A stretch of DNA of 64,000 nt from DASQFI01 sp035633215 (lineage in GTDB: Bacteria; Acidobacteriota; Vicinamibacteria; Vicinamibacterales; SCN-69-37), in NCBI GenBank assembly GCA_035633215.1, contig DASQFI010000010.1:62001-126000 (forward strand). Reading direction: 5' to 3'. The notes below the pieces were generated by a model. That model did no database searches. It had not been told where the DNA came from and saw nothing but the letters and a program-made list of their open reading frames with translations. Shown here in pieces: positions 47,656 to 56,758 of the stretch; position 1 is the stretch's first letter; each line of letters starts with the position of its first letter. The translations under genes were made by a program, and so were the position numbers.

Positions 47656-47771
47656 ATCTTACGGACGCGCCCGCGGACACGTCGTGAGCCGGGGCTGAGA
47701 TGTCGTGAGGAATCGGGAACCTCGACGCGTGATGACGGGTACTGGTAGGATGCGTGTCCCAACCCGGCCCC

Positions 47772-49937
47772 ATGATTGGACAAACGATTGGCAGATATCG
47801 AGTTCGCGGCCGCCTGGGCAGCGGCGGAATGGGCGTCGTCTATGAAGCCGAGGATACGTCGCTCGGCCGATCGGTGGCGTTGAAGTTCCTACCGGTCGAG
47901 GTGGCCGAAGACAAGAGCGCGCTCGAACGGTTGGTGCGGGAAGCGCGATCGGCAGCGGCCCTGAATCATCCGAACATCTGCGTGATCCACGAGGTCGGCG
48001 AACACGAGGGTCGTCCCTTCATCGTGATGGAGCGGCTCGAGGGGCAGACGCTGAAGGAACGGATCAACGGTAAAGCGCTGCCCCCGGACGAGACGCTCGA
48101 CTTCGCCGTCCAGATGGCGGACGCGCTCGACGCGGCCCACGGCGGCAACATCATTCATCGCGACATCAAGCCGGCGAACATCTTCGTGACCAGTCGCGGG
48201 CACGTCAAACTCCTCGACTTCGGTCTCGCCAAGCAGGCGGTGACCGGCGGACCGGGTTCGTCGGGTGACAACGCGACCTCGATCGGCCTCACGAGCCCTG
48301 GCACCGCGCTGGGAACGGTCGCCTACATGTCTCCTGAGCAGGCGCGAGGCGAGGACCTGGACGCGCGTACCGACCTGTTTTCCGTGGGCGCCGTGTTGTA
48401 TGAAATGGCGACGGGCCGCCAGGGCTTCGCCGGTCCCACCGCCGCGACGACGTTCGACGCGATCCTGCACGGCACGCCGGCGTCGGTCTCGCAACTCAAC
48501 GCCGCGCTGCCGGCGGGCCTCGATCGCGTGATCGGCAAAGCGCTGGAGAAGGACCGCCGCGCGCGATACCAGACCGCCGCGGACTTGCGCGCGGACTTGC
48601 GGCGGGTGAAGCAGGACAGCGATTCCGGCCGCACACCCCGAGCCGGTCAGGCGGCATCGAAGGCGCCGGCCTCGGTCGCCGTCCTCTACTTCGAGAACCT
48701 GAGCGCGGCCAAGGACGACGAGTATTTCCGCGACGGGATGACGGAGGACGTCATCACCGAACTCTCCAAGATCAAGCACCTGCGGGTGTTTCCGCGTCCC
48801 GAAATGCTGGCGTATCGCGACAAGTCCGTACCGCCCGCGCAGATTGGCCATGAACTGGACGCCGCCTACGTTCTCAGCGGCAGCTTGCGCCGCGCCGGCA
48901 ATCGCCTCCGGATCACGGCGCAGCTCATCGAAACGCGCTCGCGGCATTCGGTCTGGGTGGAACGCTACGATCGGGAAATGGCCGACGTCTTCGAAGTACA
49001 GGACGAGATCGCGCGCAAGATCGCGCAGGCTCTTCGCATCACGCTGTCGCCTCAGGAAGAAGCGCATCTCGCGCAAAAGCCCACTGAGGACCTGCAGGCC
49101 TACGATTACTTCCTGCGCGGCCGGAACTATCTGCGACTCGAGAACTTCGACCACGCGCTGCAGATGTTCGAACAGGCGGTCGAGCGCGACGGCAAGTTCG
49201 CGCTGGCCTATGCCGGCGTGGCCAACGTGTGCGGCCTGATCTACGAACTGCGTGAAAAACAGCCGCGCTGGATCGACCGCGGCCTCGCCGCCTGCGAGCG
49301 GGCCATGGCGCTCGATCCGGGCCGCGCCGAGGTGCTCTCGGCGCGCGCGCGCATGTACTACGCCCAGCAGAAGTACGAGGACGCCGCGGCCTACGCGCGG
49401 CTGGCGATCGAACGGAAGCCCGACTGCGAGGGCGCGTACAACGTGCTCGGCCGCGCCTATTTCGCCTCCGATCGCTTCGAGGACGCGGCGCTCATCGTCG
49501 AGCAGGCGCTCGAGGCCAACGGCGACGATTACAACACCTACATTCCCTATCGGGTGAGCCTGGAGCGGCTCGGCCGCAAGGCCGAGGCGCAGCGCGTGCG
49601 CGAGCGACAGACCCGCGCGCTCGAACGCCAGCTCGAACTGGTGCCCGACGACGTGCGCGCGCGCATCCTGCTGGCGGTCGATTACGCGTCGATGGAGCGG
49701 ACCGACGACGCCAACGCGCAACTCCAGCGGGCGGTGCATCTGCGCCCGGACGACGGGAACACGCTGTACAACGCGGCGTGCGTGTACGGCGTCCTCGGGC
49801 GCTCGGCTGACGCGCTGGAGATGCTGCGACGGGCGGTCAAGGCCGGCTATGCGAACTTCGACTGGGTCCGGCGCGACCCCGATCTCGCGCTACTGCGCGA
49901 AGACGCCGGATTCAAGGAGCTGGTGGGCCTGACGTAG
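47772..49937 (+). CDS. Ser/Thr protein kinase with TPR sensor domain
   Basis: 721 residues from ATG 47772 (MIGQTIGRYRVRGRLGSGGM); a GTG 18 bp upstream is also possible. The kinase has GSGGMGVVYEAEDTSLGRSV, VALKFLPVEVA, HRDIKPANIFVTSRG, DFGLAKQ and MSPEQARGEDLDART. No transmembrane helix is evident after the kinase domain (about 280-300 is short and charged). A TolB-N/FlgO-like domain follows (ASVAVLYFENLSAAKDDEYF, FRDGMTEDVITELSKIKHLR, AYVLSGSLRRAGNRLRITAQ), then TPR repeats (NFDHALQMFEQAVERDGKFA and others). Probably a cytoplasmic kinase assembled on a TPR scaffold. Confidence 0.92.
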   Translation: MIGQTIGRYRVRGRLGSGGMGVVYEAEDTSLGRSVALKFLPVEVAEDKSALERLVREARSAAALNHPNICVIHEVGEHEGRPFIVMERLEGQTLKERINGKALPPDETLDFAVQMADALDAAHGGNIIHRDIKPANIFVTSRGHVKLLDFGLAKQAVTGGPGSSGDNATSIGLTSPGTALGTVAYMSPEQARGEDLDARTDLFSVGAVLYEMATGRQGFAGPTAATTFDAILHGTPASVSQLNAALPAGLDRVIGKALEKDRRARYQTAADLRADLRRVKQDSDSGRTPRAGQAASKAPASVAVLYFENLSAAKDDEYFRDGMTEDVITELSKIKHLRVFPRPEMLAYRDKSVPPAQIGHELDAAYVLSGSLRRAGNRLRITAQLIETRSRHSVWVERYDREMADVFEVQDEIARKIAQALRITLSPQEEAHLAQKPTEDLQAYDYFLRGRNYLRLENFDHALQMFEQAVERDGKFALAYAGVANVCGLIYELREKQPRWIDRGLAACERAMALDPGRAEVLSARARMYYAQQKYEDAAAYARLAIERKPDCEGAYNVLGRAYFASDRFEDAALIVEQALEANGDDYNTYIPYRVSLERLGRKAEAQRVRERQTRALERQLELVPDDVRARILLAVDYASMERTDDANAQLQRAVHLRPDDGNTLYNAACVYGVLGRSADALEMLRRAVKAGYANFDWVRRDPDLALLREDAGFKELVGLT

Positions 49938-49949
49938 GACGCGTGGACG

Positions 49950-50152
49950 ACGCGGACGTGCGTCGGCTGATGCTCACGCCTGGGGAATTGGCGCTCAGCA
50001 TGTCCGCGCCAGGGTCGGTCAACTCCGTCAAACCGAAGTCGAGCACCTTGGCGCGGCCGTCGTCGATGACGATGACGTTCTCGGGCTTGATATCGCGGTG
50101 CACAATGCCGGCGCGATGCGCGGCCGCGAGCGCATCGGCGAGTCCCGATTAT
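49950..50152 (-). pseudogene. Kinase catalytic-loop fragment
   Basis: The frame reads GLADALAAAHRAGIVHRDIK, PENVIVIDDGRAKVLDFGL and then degrades. These are the alphaE helix, HRD catalytic loop and DFG motif of a Hanks-type kinase, without N-lobe, activation segment or C-lobe. It lies directly behind the 3' end of the kinase at 50175 and is probably a duplicated fragment. Confidence 0.75.
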
Positions 50153-50174
50153 CGGTGCGGCACGCTCTTCAAAA

Positions 50175-52823
50175 TCATCGCCGAGTATCGCCCAGCTCCA
50201 TCAGCCAGATGTCGGAATCGAAGACGGGATGTTCGATCACGAGCGTGCGTCCGTCCCGGCTGAGCCGGTAGATATCTCCAGGGGCACCGGTGCGGAGCTG
50301 GCGCGGTGGCCCGCCGGCCAGATCCACCAGCATGAGCGCGCCCGCGCTGCTCACGAGCAGGCGGCGGGAATCCGGCAGGAAGGCCGTGAAGCTCCCGGCG
50401 GGGGAGGGCGGGATCTCGAGCTTGCGCAGCGTGCGGGCGGCGAGATCCCACACGGCCGGGATGGCGGTCAGCGGATCCGGAAAGTAGCTTCCTGAGATGA
50501 GGGTGCCGGACGGGGCCCACGACTGCACGTCGAACAGGCTAGCGTCCGCCACGTCTTTCATCATTTCAACCGAGGGCAGGCTGTTCAGCCGCGATGAATC
50601 GAGGCGCCACACCGTCCGGGTCGAGATCGACGACACGATGCCGCTCTTCCCGTCCGGGGACCACACCATCCATCCGGTGTCCTTGTCCATGTTCGTCAGC
50701 TGACGGAGGTTTGATCCGTCTGCCTGGATGGCTCAGGTTTCCCACTTGCCCCCGCGCGTGGAATAGAAAGAGATCGTCTTGCCATCGGGCGACCAAAAGG
50801 CTCCCCGATCCTTGAACCCATCGTCCATCAGCCTGCGCGTTTCGCTGCCATCGGATCGCAACAGCACGAGGTCTTCGTGTGCGCCGCGGTTGGTGCAGGC
50901 AAGCCAGACCCCGTCGGGCGACGGATCGCACATGTCGAAGGCCTGATTGCGGATGGTGGCGCGCGGGGTCATCCGATCAGGCGCCGAGGCGTCGAAGCTG
51001 AGGACGGTGATGTCGGTGGTGGCGTCGTAGCCCATCGCGATCATCTTCGTGCCCGAAGCCGACAATCTCGCGGACCCGATCGCGCGGACGCTGTTCGTCA
51101 CGGGCTGAGGATTGGCCATGGTTCGGCCCGTCGACTGGTCGATGCGAACCCGCCACAGATTCATGCTGCCGCCGCGGTCGGTGGTGAAGTACAGCCACTG
51201 ACCGTCCGGAGACCAGATCGGCGACCAGTCCGTCGCCGCGTCATTCGTCACCGCTTCCGGCTTGCCGCCGGCAGACGGAATGGTCCAGATGTCACGCTGG
51301 CCTCCGGTGTTCGCCCAGTACGCGATGCGAGACCCGTCCGGCGACCAGGCGGGCTGAACCGCGTCGCCGACGTACACCCGCGAAGTCGTGCCCGCCGCAA
51401 CATCGACCGTCCACAGCTCGGCGAAGATCGAGCGCGAGTACGGATCGAAGACGCCCTCCGTCGAGTACGCGACGCGGCGTCCATCCGGCGACCACGCGGG
51501 GTCGTAGCCGGTGGTGGTCAGGCGTTTGACGGATTCGCCCGTCGCGCCCATCAGGAACAGACCACCGCCGTCGCGCCTCGACCTGAAGACAATCTGATCG
51601 CCCGTCGGCGAGAACCGCGCCTGCTCATCGTCGTCCGTGGAATTGGCCGTGAGATTGATGGCGCGCGCACCGCCTACGCGAAGCAGATAGATGTCGCTGT
51701 TGCCGGCGGCTTTGCTCGTATAGAGCACCTGGCGCCCGTCAGGTGAGATATCCGGATGCAGTTCCGGGCCCGGCAGGTTCGTGAGGCGCTGGAACGCAAA
51801 CTCCTGCGCACGATCTGCGACCGCCGGGCCAGATGAACCACGCGCGATCCACTGCCCCGCCGCAACAAGGCCGGCGCCGACGACGAGACCGGCCGCCGCC
51901 CAGATGAATGCGCTCCGGCCACGCGACGTCCCCGGCGCCGGTGCTACTGGCGCCGCTGCCGGGTCCGACAAGGGCGACGACAGCAACACGCGCGCCTCTC
52001 CGATGTCGCGGAGCCGGGTGCGGGAATCACGATCGAGGCATCGCGCCAAGAACCGTTTGAGCGCCGCCGGCGTGTCCGCGGGCAGTGCAGTCCAGTCGAT
52101 CTCCTGGCGCAGGACCGCCGCCAGCACGTCAGACGTGTCGTCGCCGGTGAAAGGGCGCCGCCCGGACAACATTTCGTAGAGCACGCAGCCGAACGCCCAG
52201 ATGTCCGCGCGCTTGTCGACCACCTTTCCCTTGGCCTGCTCCGGCGACATGTAGGCCGCCGTGCCGAGAATCATGCCCATCTGCGTCGCGCGCGCGGTGA
52301 GCGTCGGCGAGTTCATCGCATCAGAGCTGGCTGCACTCGCCGGATCCATCGCCTTCGCGAGACCGAAGTCGAGCACCTTCACGGTGCCGTCAGCACGGAC
52401 CTTCACGTTCGCGGGCTTCAGATCGCGATGCACGATGCCGAGCTCGTGCGCGGCTTCGAGCGCGTCGGCGATTTGTCTCGCCATGGGCAGCGCGTCGGGC
52501 AGCGCGATCGGGCCCTGGGCGATGCGATCGGCGAGCGTCGGCCCTTCAACCAGTTCGAGCACGAGCGCGTGCGTTGCGGCGCTGTCTTCGAAACCGTAGA
52601 TGGCGGCGATGTTCGGATGATTCAGTGAGGCGAGGACCTGCGCTTCGCGGTGAAAGCGCGCGAGGCGGTCCGGATCGGTGACGAAGGCGTCGGACAGGAT
52701 CTTCAGCGCGACATCGCGATTGAGTTTGAAATCGCGCGCGCGGTACACCTCGCCCATTCCACCGGCGCCCAGAGGCGCGACGATTTCGTAGGGACCGAGG
52801 CGAGTGCCAGGTGTCAGGGCCAA
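50175..52823 (-). pseudogene. Ser/Thr kinase with TolB propeller, interrupted by in-frame TGA
   Basis: The start is TTG 52823 (LALTPGTRLGPYEIVAPLGA) behind GGGAGATAGGGAAG, 7 bp after the upstream kinase stop. Kinase motifs: GAGGMGEVYRARDFKLNRDV, VALKILSDAF, HRDLKPANVKVRADG, DFGLAKAMDPAS and MSPEQAKGKVVDKR. A transmembrane helix (SAFIWAAAGLVVGAGLVAAG) precedes the propeller (SPDGR repeats). At 50735-50733 TGA replaces an expected tryptophan codon (WET-stop-AIQADGSNLRQLTN, where relatives read WxxWAI.DGS.LRQLT). The same frame runs on to 50175 and completes the propeller. If the TGA is real, the product lacks about 185 residues. Confidence 0.82.
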
Positions 52824-52830
52824 GACTTCC

Positions 52831-55503
52831 CTATCTCCCGATGGCCTCACGCCAGTTGAGGACAACTGTCATGGAGCGCGCGCCGTCGGCGAGTTCCGGG
52901 ATCGCGGCGAGCAGCCGGCTGAGGTCGGCAGTCGCGTCGATTGAAGCGGCCGCAATAATGGGGAAATTCAGCTTCCCCACGACCCGCGGCGCGCCGGCGG
53001 TGAGCGTCGGCGTCAGGCGAACATCCACGAGGAGCAGGTCGAGATTGCCTCCCAGGATCAGCAGCTGGCTGCCGTCGGCCTTCCACCAGAGACCCCAGTC
53101 GAGTGTGCCCGTGGTCGTCAGGCGGATGGGATTGCCACCGCCGGGAAATGGCTGGACGTACACGTCAAATGTGCCGGCCTGATTCGAGTGATAGGCCATC
53201 CAGCGGCCATCCGGGGAGATCGCTCCGTACGTCTCGAGCGCTTTCGTCCGCAGGAACGGCACCGGTTTGCGGTCGTCGAACGGCGCGATCGTCCACAAGT
53301 CGTTTCCGGTCTCCGGATTCAGATCGGTGAACACAATCGTCTTGCCATCCCGCGACCAGCTTGCGGGGTACTTGAACAACGACTCCGATTGGTAGAGCAC
53401 CTCGTCCTTGGCGGCGTTGACATCCCGAATATAGAGATCGACGGGACCGGCCCGGTCGGCGCCGAACGCGACGTGGCGGTCACCGGCCGACCAGATCGGA
53501 TTGGAGTGCCATGCCGTCGCCTGCGCGATTGGGGTCAGGCCGCCCCGAATGAGGTCGGCGAACCACAGACTGGACTGCGGTGAGGAGAGCTGGCCCACGA
53601 CGGCCCGCTGGCCATCGCGCGAGAGTGCGACGCCGACATAGGGCGCCGACGGGACGTTGACGGCGCCGACCTCGCGGCCGGTCTGATCCAGCCACGCCAG
53701 GCGCGAGCGTGACTGCGCCGCCGACAGGTAGATGAGGCTACCGGTGCGGCTGACGGACGCCGCCCACCCGGAGCTGTACTCCAGATTGACCTCGCCGGGC
53801 GTATCGCCGATGGGCATCGCCTCGCCGGACACCGTCCGGCTTCGCGCGTCGAAGGGATGCGCGACCAGGACGCCTTTGCGCGAGTAGATCAGGTACCCGG
53901 GGTCGGCGTAGAGCGGCGCAGTTTCTGCGGTCAGCACAAGCTCGCGCGTCGTCGATCCGAGTGCCGCGCTGTGAATGGCGTACTGATTCGACTTCGACGG
54001 CAGCGCCACGAAGAGGAAATGTGTGCCGTCCGGCAGAAACCACGGAAACCGATGCCCCGTTTCGCCGTCCGCGGTTCGCAACTCGGTCGCGGCCGTCACC
54101 GCGCCGCCATTCGCGGACACGCGCGAGAGCGGCCCGGCACTGGTCGCCGCGAACACGATGTCCCCGTTCGCGCCCCAGCTGGCGCCGCGGCCGTCCGGCG
54201 CCTCGGCCAGGGTCTGAGGGCGGCCCCCGGCCACGCTCACCACTTTGAGATGGCCGTCGGCGAAGAAGCCCACCATGGCGGCATCCGGCGACCAGAACGG
54301 CAACTGCGCGCCGATCGAGTCCTCCACGGCGACCGCATCGAGTCGATCCAGCGTGCGAATCCACAGCTTCGCATTGCTGCGCGACGCGCCGGTGATGAAC
54401 GCGACCCTCGTCCCGTCGGGAGAGATCGTGGTGTTGGCCGGATCGCGAAACAGCCGGTGCTCCTGGGGCGCCTGCACGGTCACGCGCATGAGCAGCGCGG
54501 GGGCGGGTGCGCCGAACCAGCCCGCCCAGAGGGCGACGCCCGCCGCGACGATCGTCATGATCGCGGCCACGATCCAGCCGGCGCGCGAGGCCCGACGCGG
54601 CGACACCGCCGGCGATGCGATCGCGGACGCCGGCGTGGACGGTTCATCGAGCTCGAGACGCGCGTCGCCGATCGAACTGAGCCGCCGTTTTGGATCCTTC
54701 TCGAGGCAGCGCCGCAGCAGGCGGCGCAGCGGCTCCGACAGATCCGCCGGCAGCGCACTCCACGCCGGCTCGTCCTTGATCACGGCGGCGAGCGTTTCGG
54801 AGACGTCGCTCCCGATGAACGGCCGGCGCCCGCTGAACATCTCGAAGAGCACACAGCCGAACGCCCAGATGTCCGCGCGGCGATCGACCGGCCGGCCGCG
54901 CGCCTGCTCGGGCGACATGTAGGCGGCGGTGCCGAGAATCATGCCTGCCGCTGTCGCCCGCGCCGTCAACGTCGGCGAGTTCATCGCGTTGGCCGACACG
55001 CCCGACCCTTCGGCCGTGGGCGCCTTCGCCAGGCCGAAGTCGAGGAGTTTGACGGTCCCGTCGGGCCGCACCTTGATATTCGCCGGTTTCAGGTCGCGAT
55101 GCGTGACGCCCGCGTCGTGCGCGGCTTCGAGCGCCAGCACCACCTGCCGGGCGATCGACAGAATGTCGTCCCGCTCGATCGCGCCCGGCGCTGCGTTCGC
55201 GATCACCTCTTCGAGCGTCTGGCCCTCGACGAGCTCCATCACGAGCGCCTGCAGGCTGCCGGACGACTCGACGCCGTGGATCGTCGCGATGTTGGGATGG
55301 TTGAGCGACGCGAGCGTCCGCGCCTCCCGTTCGAACCGCGCGAGGCGCTCGGCATCGTCGGCAAACGCCGCCGGCAGGATCTTCACGGCGACGTCACGGC
55401 CGAGCCGGCTGTCGCGGGCGCGGTACACCTCGCCCATGCCGCCAGCACCGAGCACGCCCGTCACTTCGAACGAGCCCAGACGCGTGCCAAGGCTCAGCGG
55501 CAT
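52831..55503 (-). CDS. Ser/Thr protein kinase with TolB-like propeller
   Basis: 890 residues from ATG 55503 (PLSLGTRLGSFEVTGVLGAG); coding-like sequence upstream belongs to the small overlapping frame at 55494. Kinase motifs: GAGGMGEVYRARDSRLGRDV, VAVKILPAAFADD, HRDLKPANIKVRPDG, DFGLAKAPTAE and MSPEQARGRPVDRR. Transmembrane helix around 305-325 (AGWIVAAIMTIVAAGVALWA), then the propeller (DGTRVAFITGASRSNAKLWI, SRDGQRAVVGQLSSPQSSL). A receptor-type sensor kinase in the inner membrane; its ligand is unknown. Confidence 0.92.
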   Translation of the reverse strand: MPLSLGTRLGSFEVTGVLGAGGMGEVYRARDSRLGRDVAVKILPAAFADDAERLARFEREARTLASLNHPNIATIHGVESSGSLQALVMELVEGQTLEEVIANAAPGAIERDDILSIARQVVLALEAAHDAGVTHRDLKPANIKVRPDGTVKLLDFGLAKAPTAEGSGVSANAMNSPTLTARATAAGMILGTAAYMSPEQARGRPVDRRADIWAFGCVLFEMFSGRRPFIGSDVSETLAAVIKDEPAWSALPADLSEPLRRLLRRCLEKDPKRRLSSIGDARLELDEPSTPASAIASPAVSPRRASRAGWIVAAIMTIVAAGVALWAGWFGAPAPALLMRVTVQAPQEHRLFRDPANTTISPDGTRVAFITGASRSNAKLWIRTLDRLDAVAVEDSIGAQLPFWSPDAAMVGFFADGHLKVVSVAGGRPQTLAEAPDGRGASWGANGDIVFAATSAGPLSRVSANGGAVTAATELRTADGETGHRFPWFLPDGTHFLFVALPSKSNQYAIHSAALGSTTRELVLTAETAPLYADPGYLIYSRKGVLVAHPFDARSRTVSGEAMPIGDTPGEVNLEYSSGWAASVSRTGSLIYLSAAQSRSRLAWLDQTGREVGAVNVPSAPYVGVALSRDGQRAVVGQLSSPQSSLWFADLIRGGLTPIAQATAWHSNPIWSAGDRHVAFGADRAGPVDLYIRDVNAAKDEVLYQSESLFKYPASWSRDGKTIVFTDLNPETGNDLWTIAPFDDRKPVPFLRTKALETYGAISPDGRWMAYHSNQAGTFDVYVQPFPGGGNPIRLTTTGTLDWGLWWKADGSQLLILGGNLDLLLVDVRLTPTLTAGAPRVVGKLNFPIIAAASIDATADLSRLLAAIPELADGARSMTVVLNWREAIGR

Positions 55504-55718
55504 GGGCTCGGAGTCGTCTTTAAGAAATGGCGCGGGGCCCCACCCCCGCGCGTCGAGGCGCGTCTCGACTCCGTGAGTCGCTCGACGCGCCGGCCGCGGG
55601 CGCCCATGCCGCCGGCCCCAATCGGCGCCACGACTTCGTACCCGCCGAACTTCACGCCCGGGGCGAGCGGCATCAGATCGAGACTGCCGGTGTCGATGCC
55701 GATCGCATGGGGCCTCAT
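55494..55718 (-). CDS. Short upstream frame: kinase 5' end joined to a palindromic element (copy B)
   Basis: From ATG 55718 (GGAGATATC in front) the frame gives 74 residues: RPHAIGIDTGSLDLMPLAPG, then VKFGGYEVVAPIGAGGMG, which is the normal start of a TolB-type kinase up to its ATP loop, and then ARGRRVERLTESRRAS and GGGAPRHFLKTTPSPCR, the translated element. The stop codon (TGA 55496-55494) lies inside the first codons of the full kinase that follows. A start at ATG 55673 would give 59 residues. Either a remnant or a translated leader that couples to the kinase. Confidence 0.55.
   Translation of the reverse strand: MRPHAIGIDTGSLDLMPLAPGVKFGGYEVVAPIGAGGMGARGRRVERLTESRRASTRGGGAPRHFLKTTPSPCR
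55529..55603 (-). repeat. GC-rich palindromic element, copy B
   Basis: On the minus strand it opens GCGCCCGCGGCC, continues with the inverted pair GGCGCGTC and GACGCGCC around an ACTC-ACG-GAGT loop, and closes GCGCGGGGGTGGGGCCCCGC. About 75 bp. It starts directly after the kinase-like codons GGCGGCATGG and ends about 25 bp before the next kinase ATG. Confidence 0.8.
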
Positions 55719-55792
55719 GATATCTCCTGCGCCGCCGCCCGAGCGGGTCGCAAAGGCCGATGCCGCCGATTGAGGATCCTGCGGTCCCGGAC

Positions 55793-55823
55793 AATCGGAC
55801 CAGAAAGTGTCATAATTCGGACC
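55793..55823 (+). promoter_or_regulatory. Putative operator: direct repeat in front of the antitoxin gene
   Basis: AATCGGACC (55793-55801) recurs as ATTCGGACC (55815-55823), the second copy abutting the antitoxin ATG. CATAAT at 55811-55816 could be a -10 box, so the pair would lie on and beside the promoter, as expected for autoregulation by a Phd/YefM-VapC-like complex. Not proven. Confidence 0.4.
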
Positions 55824-56066
55824 ATGAAACAGGTCTCTATTCAGGACCTTAAGGCGGGTCTTTCGGCGGCTGTCGCGGAGGCCGAGTCCGGCCGCACCAT
55901 CGTGATCACGCGGCACAACGAACCGGTCGCCCACCTGGGTCCCGCGCGGGTGGCACGGGTCCATCGCGGCGCGCGCATCGGCCAGGGGCGGGTGCAACCG
56001 GCGCTGAAACGCGGCACCAAGGGCCGGTACCTCGCGGTGCTGCAGGACGACCGGGGCTCGCGTTGA
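55824..56066 (+). CDS. Phd/YefM-type antitoxin
   Basis: 80 residues from ATG 55824. MKQVSIQDLKAGLSAAVAEA, then GRTIVITRHNEPVAHLGPAR are the N-terminal dimerisation and DNA-binding fold of Phd/YefM antitoxins. The C-terminal part is basic and probably wraps the toxin. The stop (TGA) overlaps the toxin TTG (TTGA), as in typical type II pairs. Its gene points away from the kinase run, sharing the intergenic region with the 55494 frame. Confidence 0.88.
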   Translation: MKQVSIQDLKAGLSAAVAEAESGRTIVITRHNEPVAHLGPARVARVHRGARIGQGRVQPALKRGTKGRYLAVLQDDRGSR

Positions 56067-56506
56067 CGCCAGCCTCCGGGGCGCCGGCCGAACGCCGCCG
56101 GCTGTACATCGATACGTCCGCGTATCTCTGCATGCTCCTGGCCGAAGACGGGGCGGAGCGGTTGTCGGCAGAAACCGCCGGTGCGGAGCTGCTCTCGAGC
56201 GTCCTGCTCGTGCTCGAAACCCGGCGCACCCTGGTTCGCCTGGCGCGAGAGGGTTCGATGACGCCGGTCCAGTACAAGACGTGCCTGGATCGCGCGGAGG
56301 AGGACCAGCAGCTCTTCGTCCTGCGCGATCTCACCCTGGACCTCTGTGAGTCCGCCCTCCTGCCGGCGATCGCCACGCCACGATCGCTCGATCTCGCGCA
56401 TCTCCGAACGGCGCTGTGGTTTCACGCCGAGACGCGCATCGCGCGCTTCGTCACTCTGGACGGTTCCCAGGAACACGCGGCAAAGGAACTCGGTCTTCCC
56501 GTGTGA
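56063..56506 (+). CDS. PIN-domain toxin (VapC-like)
   Basis: 147 residues from TTG overlapping the antitoxin stop. RRLYIDTSAYLCMLLAEDGA gives the first PIN Asp, SSVLLVLETRRTLVRLAREG the second acidic region (Glu), and SLDLAHLRTALWFHAET followed by FVTLDGSQEHAAKELGLPV the final Asp. PIN toxins are Mg-dependent ribonucleases that cut tRNA or rRNA and are neutralised by the antitoxin just upstream. Confidence 0.9.
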   Translation: MTPASGAPAERRRLYIDTSAYLCMLLAEDGAERLSAETAGAELLSSVLLVLETRRTLVRLAREGSMTPVQYKTCLDRAEEDQQLFVLRDLTLDLCESALLPAIATPRSLDLAHLRTALWFHAETRIARFVTLDGSQEHAAKELGLPV

Positions 56507-56624
56507 GCAGCGGCGAATCGGCCTGACTCTCGTTGCAATTGATGTTTCGCTGACGCGAGAGACGCTTCGCATCGGCCGATGCTCGCGTTAAGGGCGTAGG
56601 AAGCGGGTGTAGACTTCCGAGCCC

Positions 56625-56747
56625 ATGCCGGTCCCGGTAGGCACGCGCATCGGCTCGTTCGAAGTGACGGGCGTGCTCGGCGCTGGCGGGACGGGCGCCT
56701 GCGGCCACGCGCCGGGGGTGGGGCCCCGGCGCACTAAAGAAAGCTGA
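56625..56747 (+). CDS. Short upstream frame: kinase 5' end joined to a palindromic element (copy C)
   Basis: 40 residues starting at ATG 56625 (PVPVGTRIGSFEVTGVLGAG), which is the start of a kinase up to GAGGTG; its DNA is nearly identical to the first part of the kinase gene at 52831. Then ACGHAPGVGPRRTKES follows from the element and TGA at 56745-56747, 11 bp before the ATG of the next full kinase. The ATP-loop methionine is Thr here. Either a remnant or a leader peptide. Confidence 0.55.
   Translation: MPVPVGTRIGSFEVTGVLGAGGTGACGHAPGVGPRRTKES
56695..56732 (+). repeat. GC-rich palindromic element, copy C (short form)
   Basis: GCGCCTGCGGCC opens it and CGCCGGGGGTGGGGCCCCGG nearly closes it; this copy lacks the middle inverted pair, so it is about 38 bp. 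It starts directly after the kinase-like bases GGCGGGACGG. Confidence 0.8.
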
Positions 56748-56758
56748 CTACCGAGCCC

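Noticed and set aside
53857..55773. 638-codon open frame opposite the kinase at 52831
   Set aside because: Antisense to conserved kinase motifs and rich in Arg/Gly/His; not a gene.
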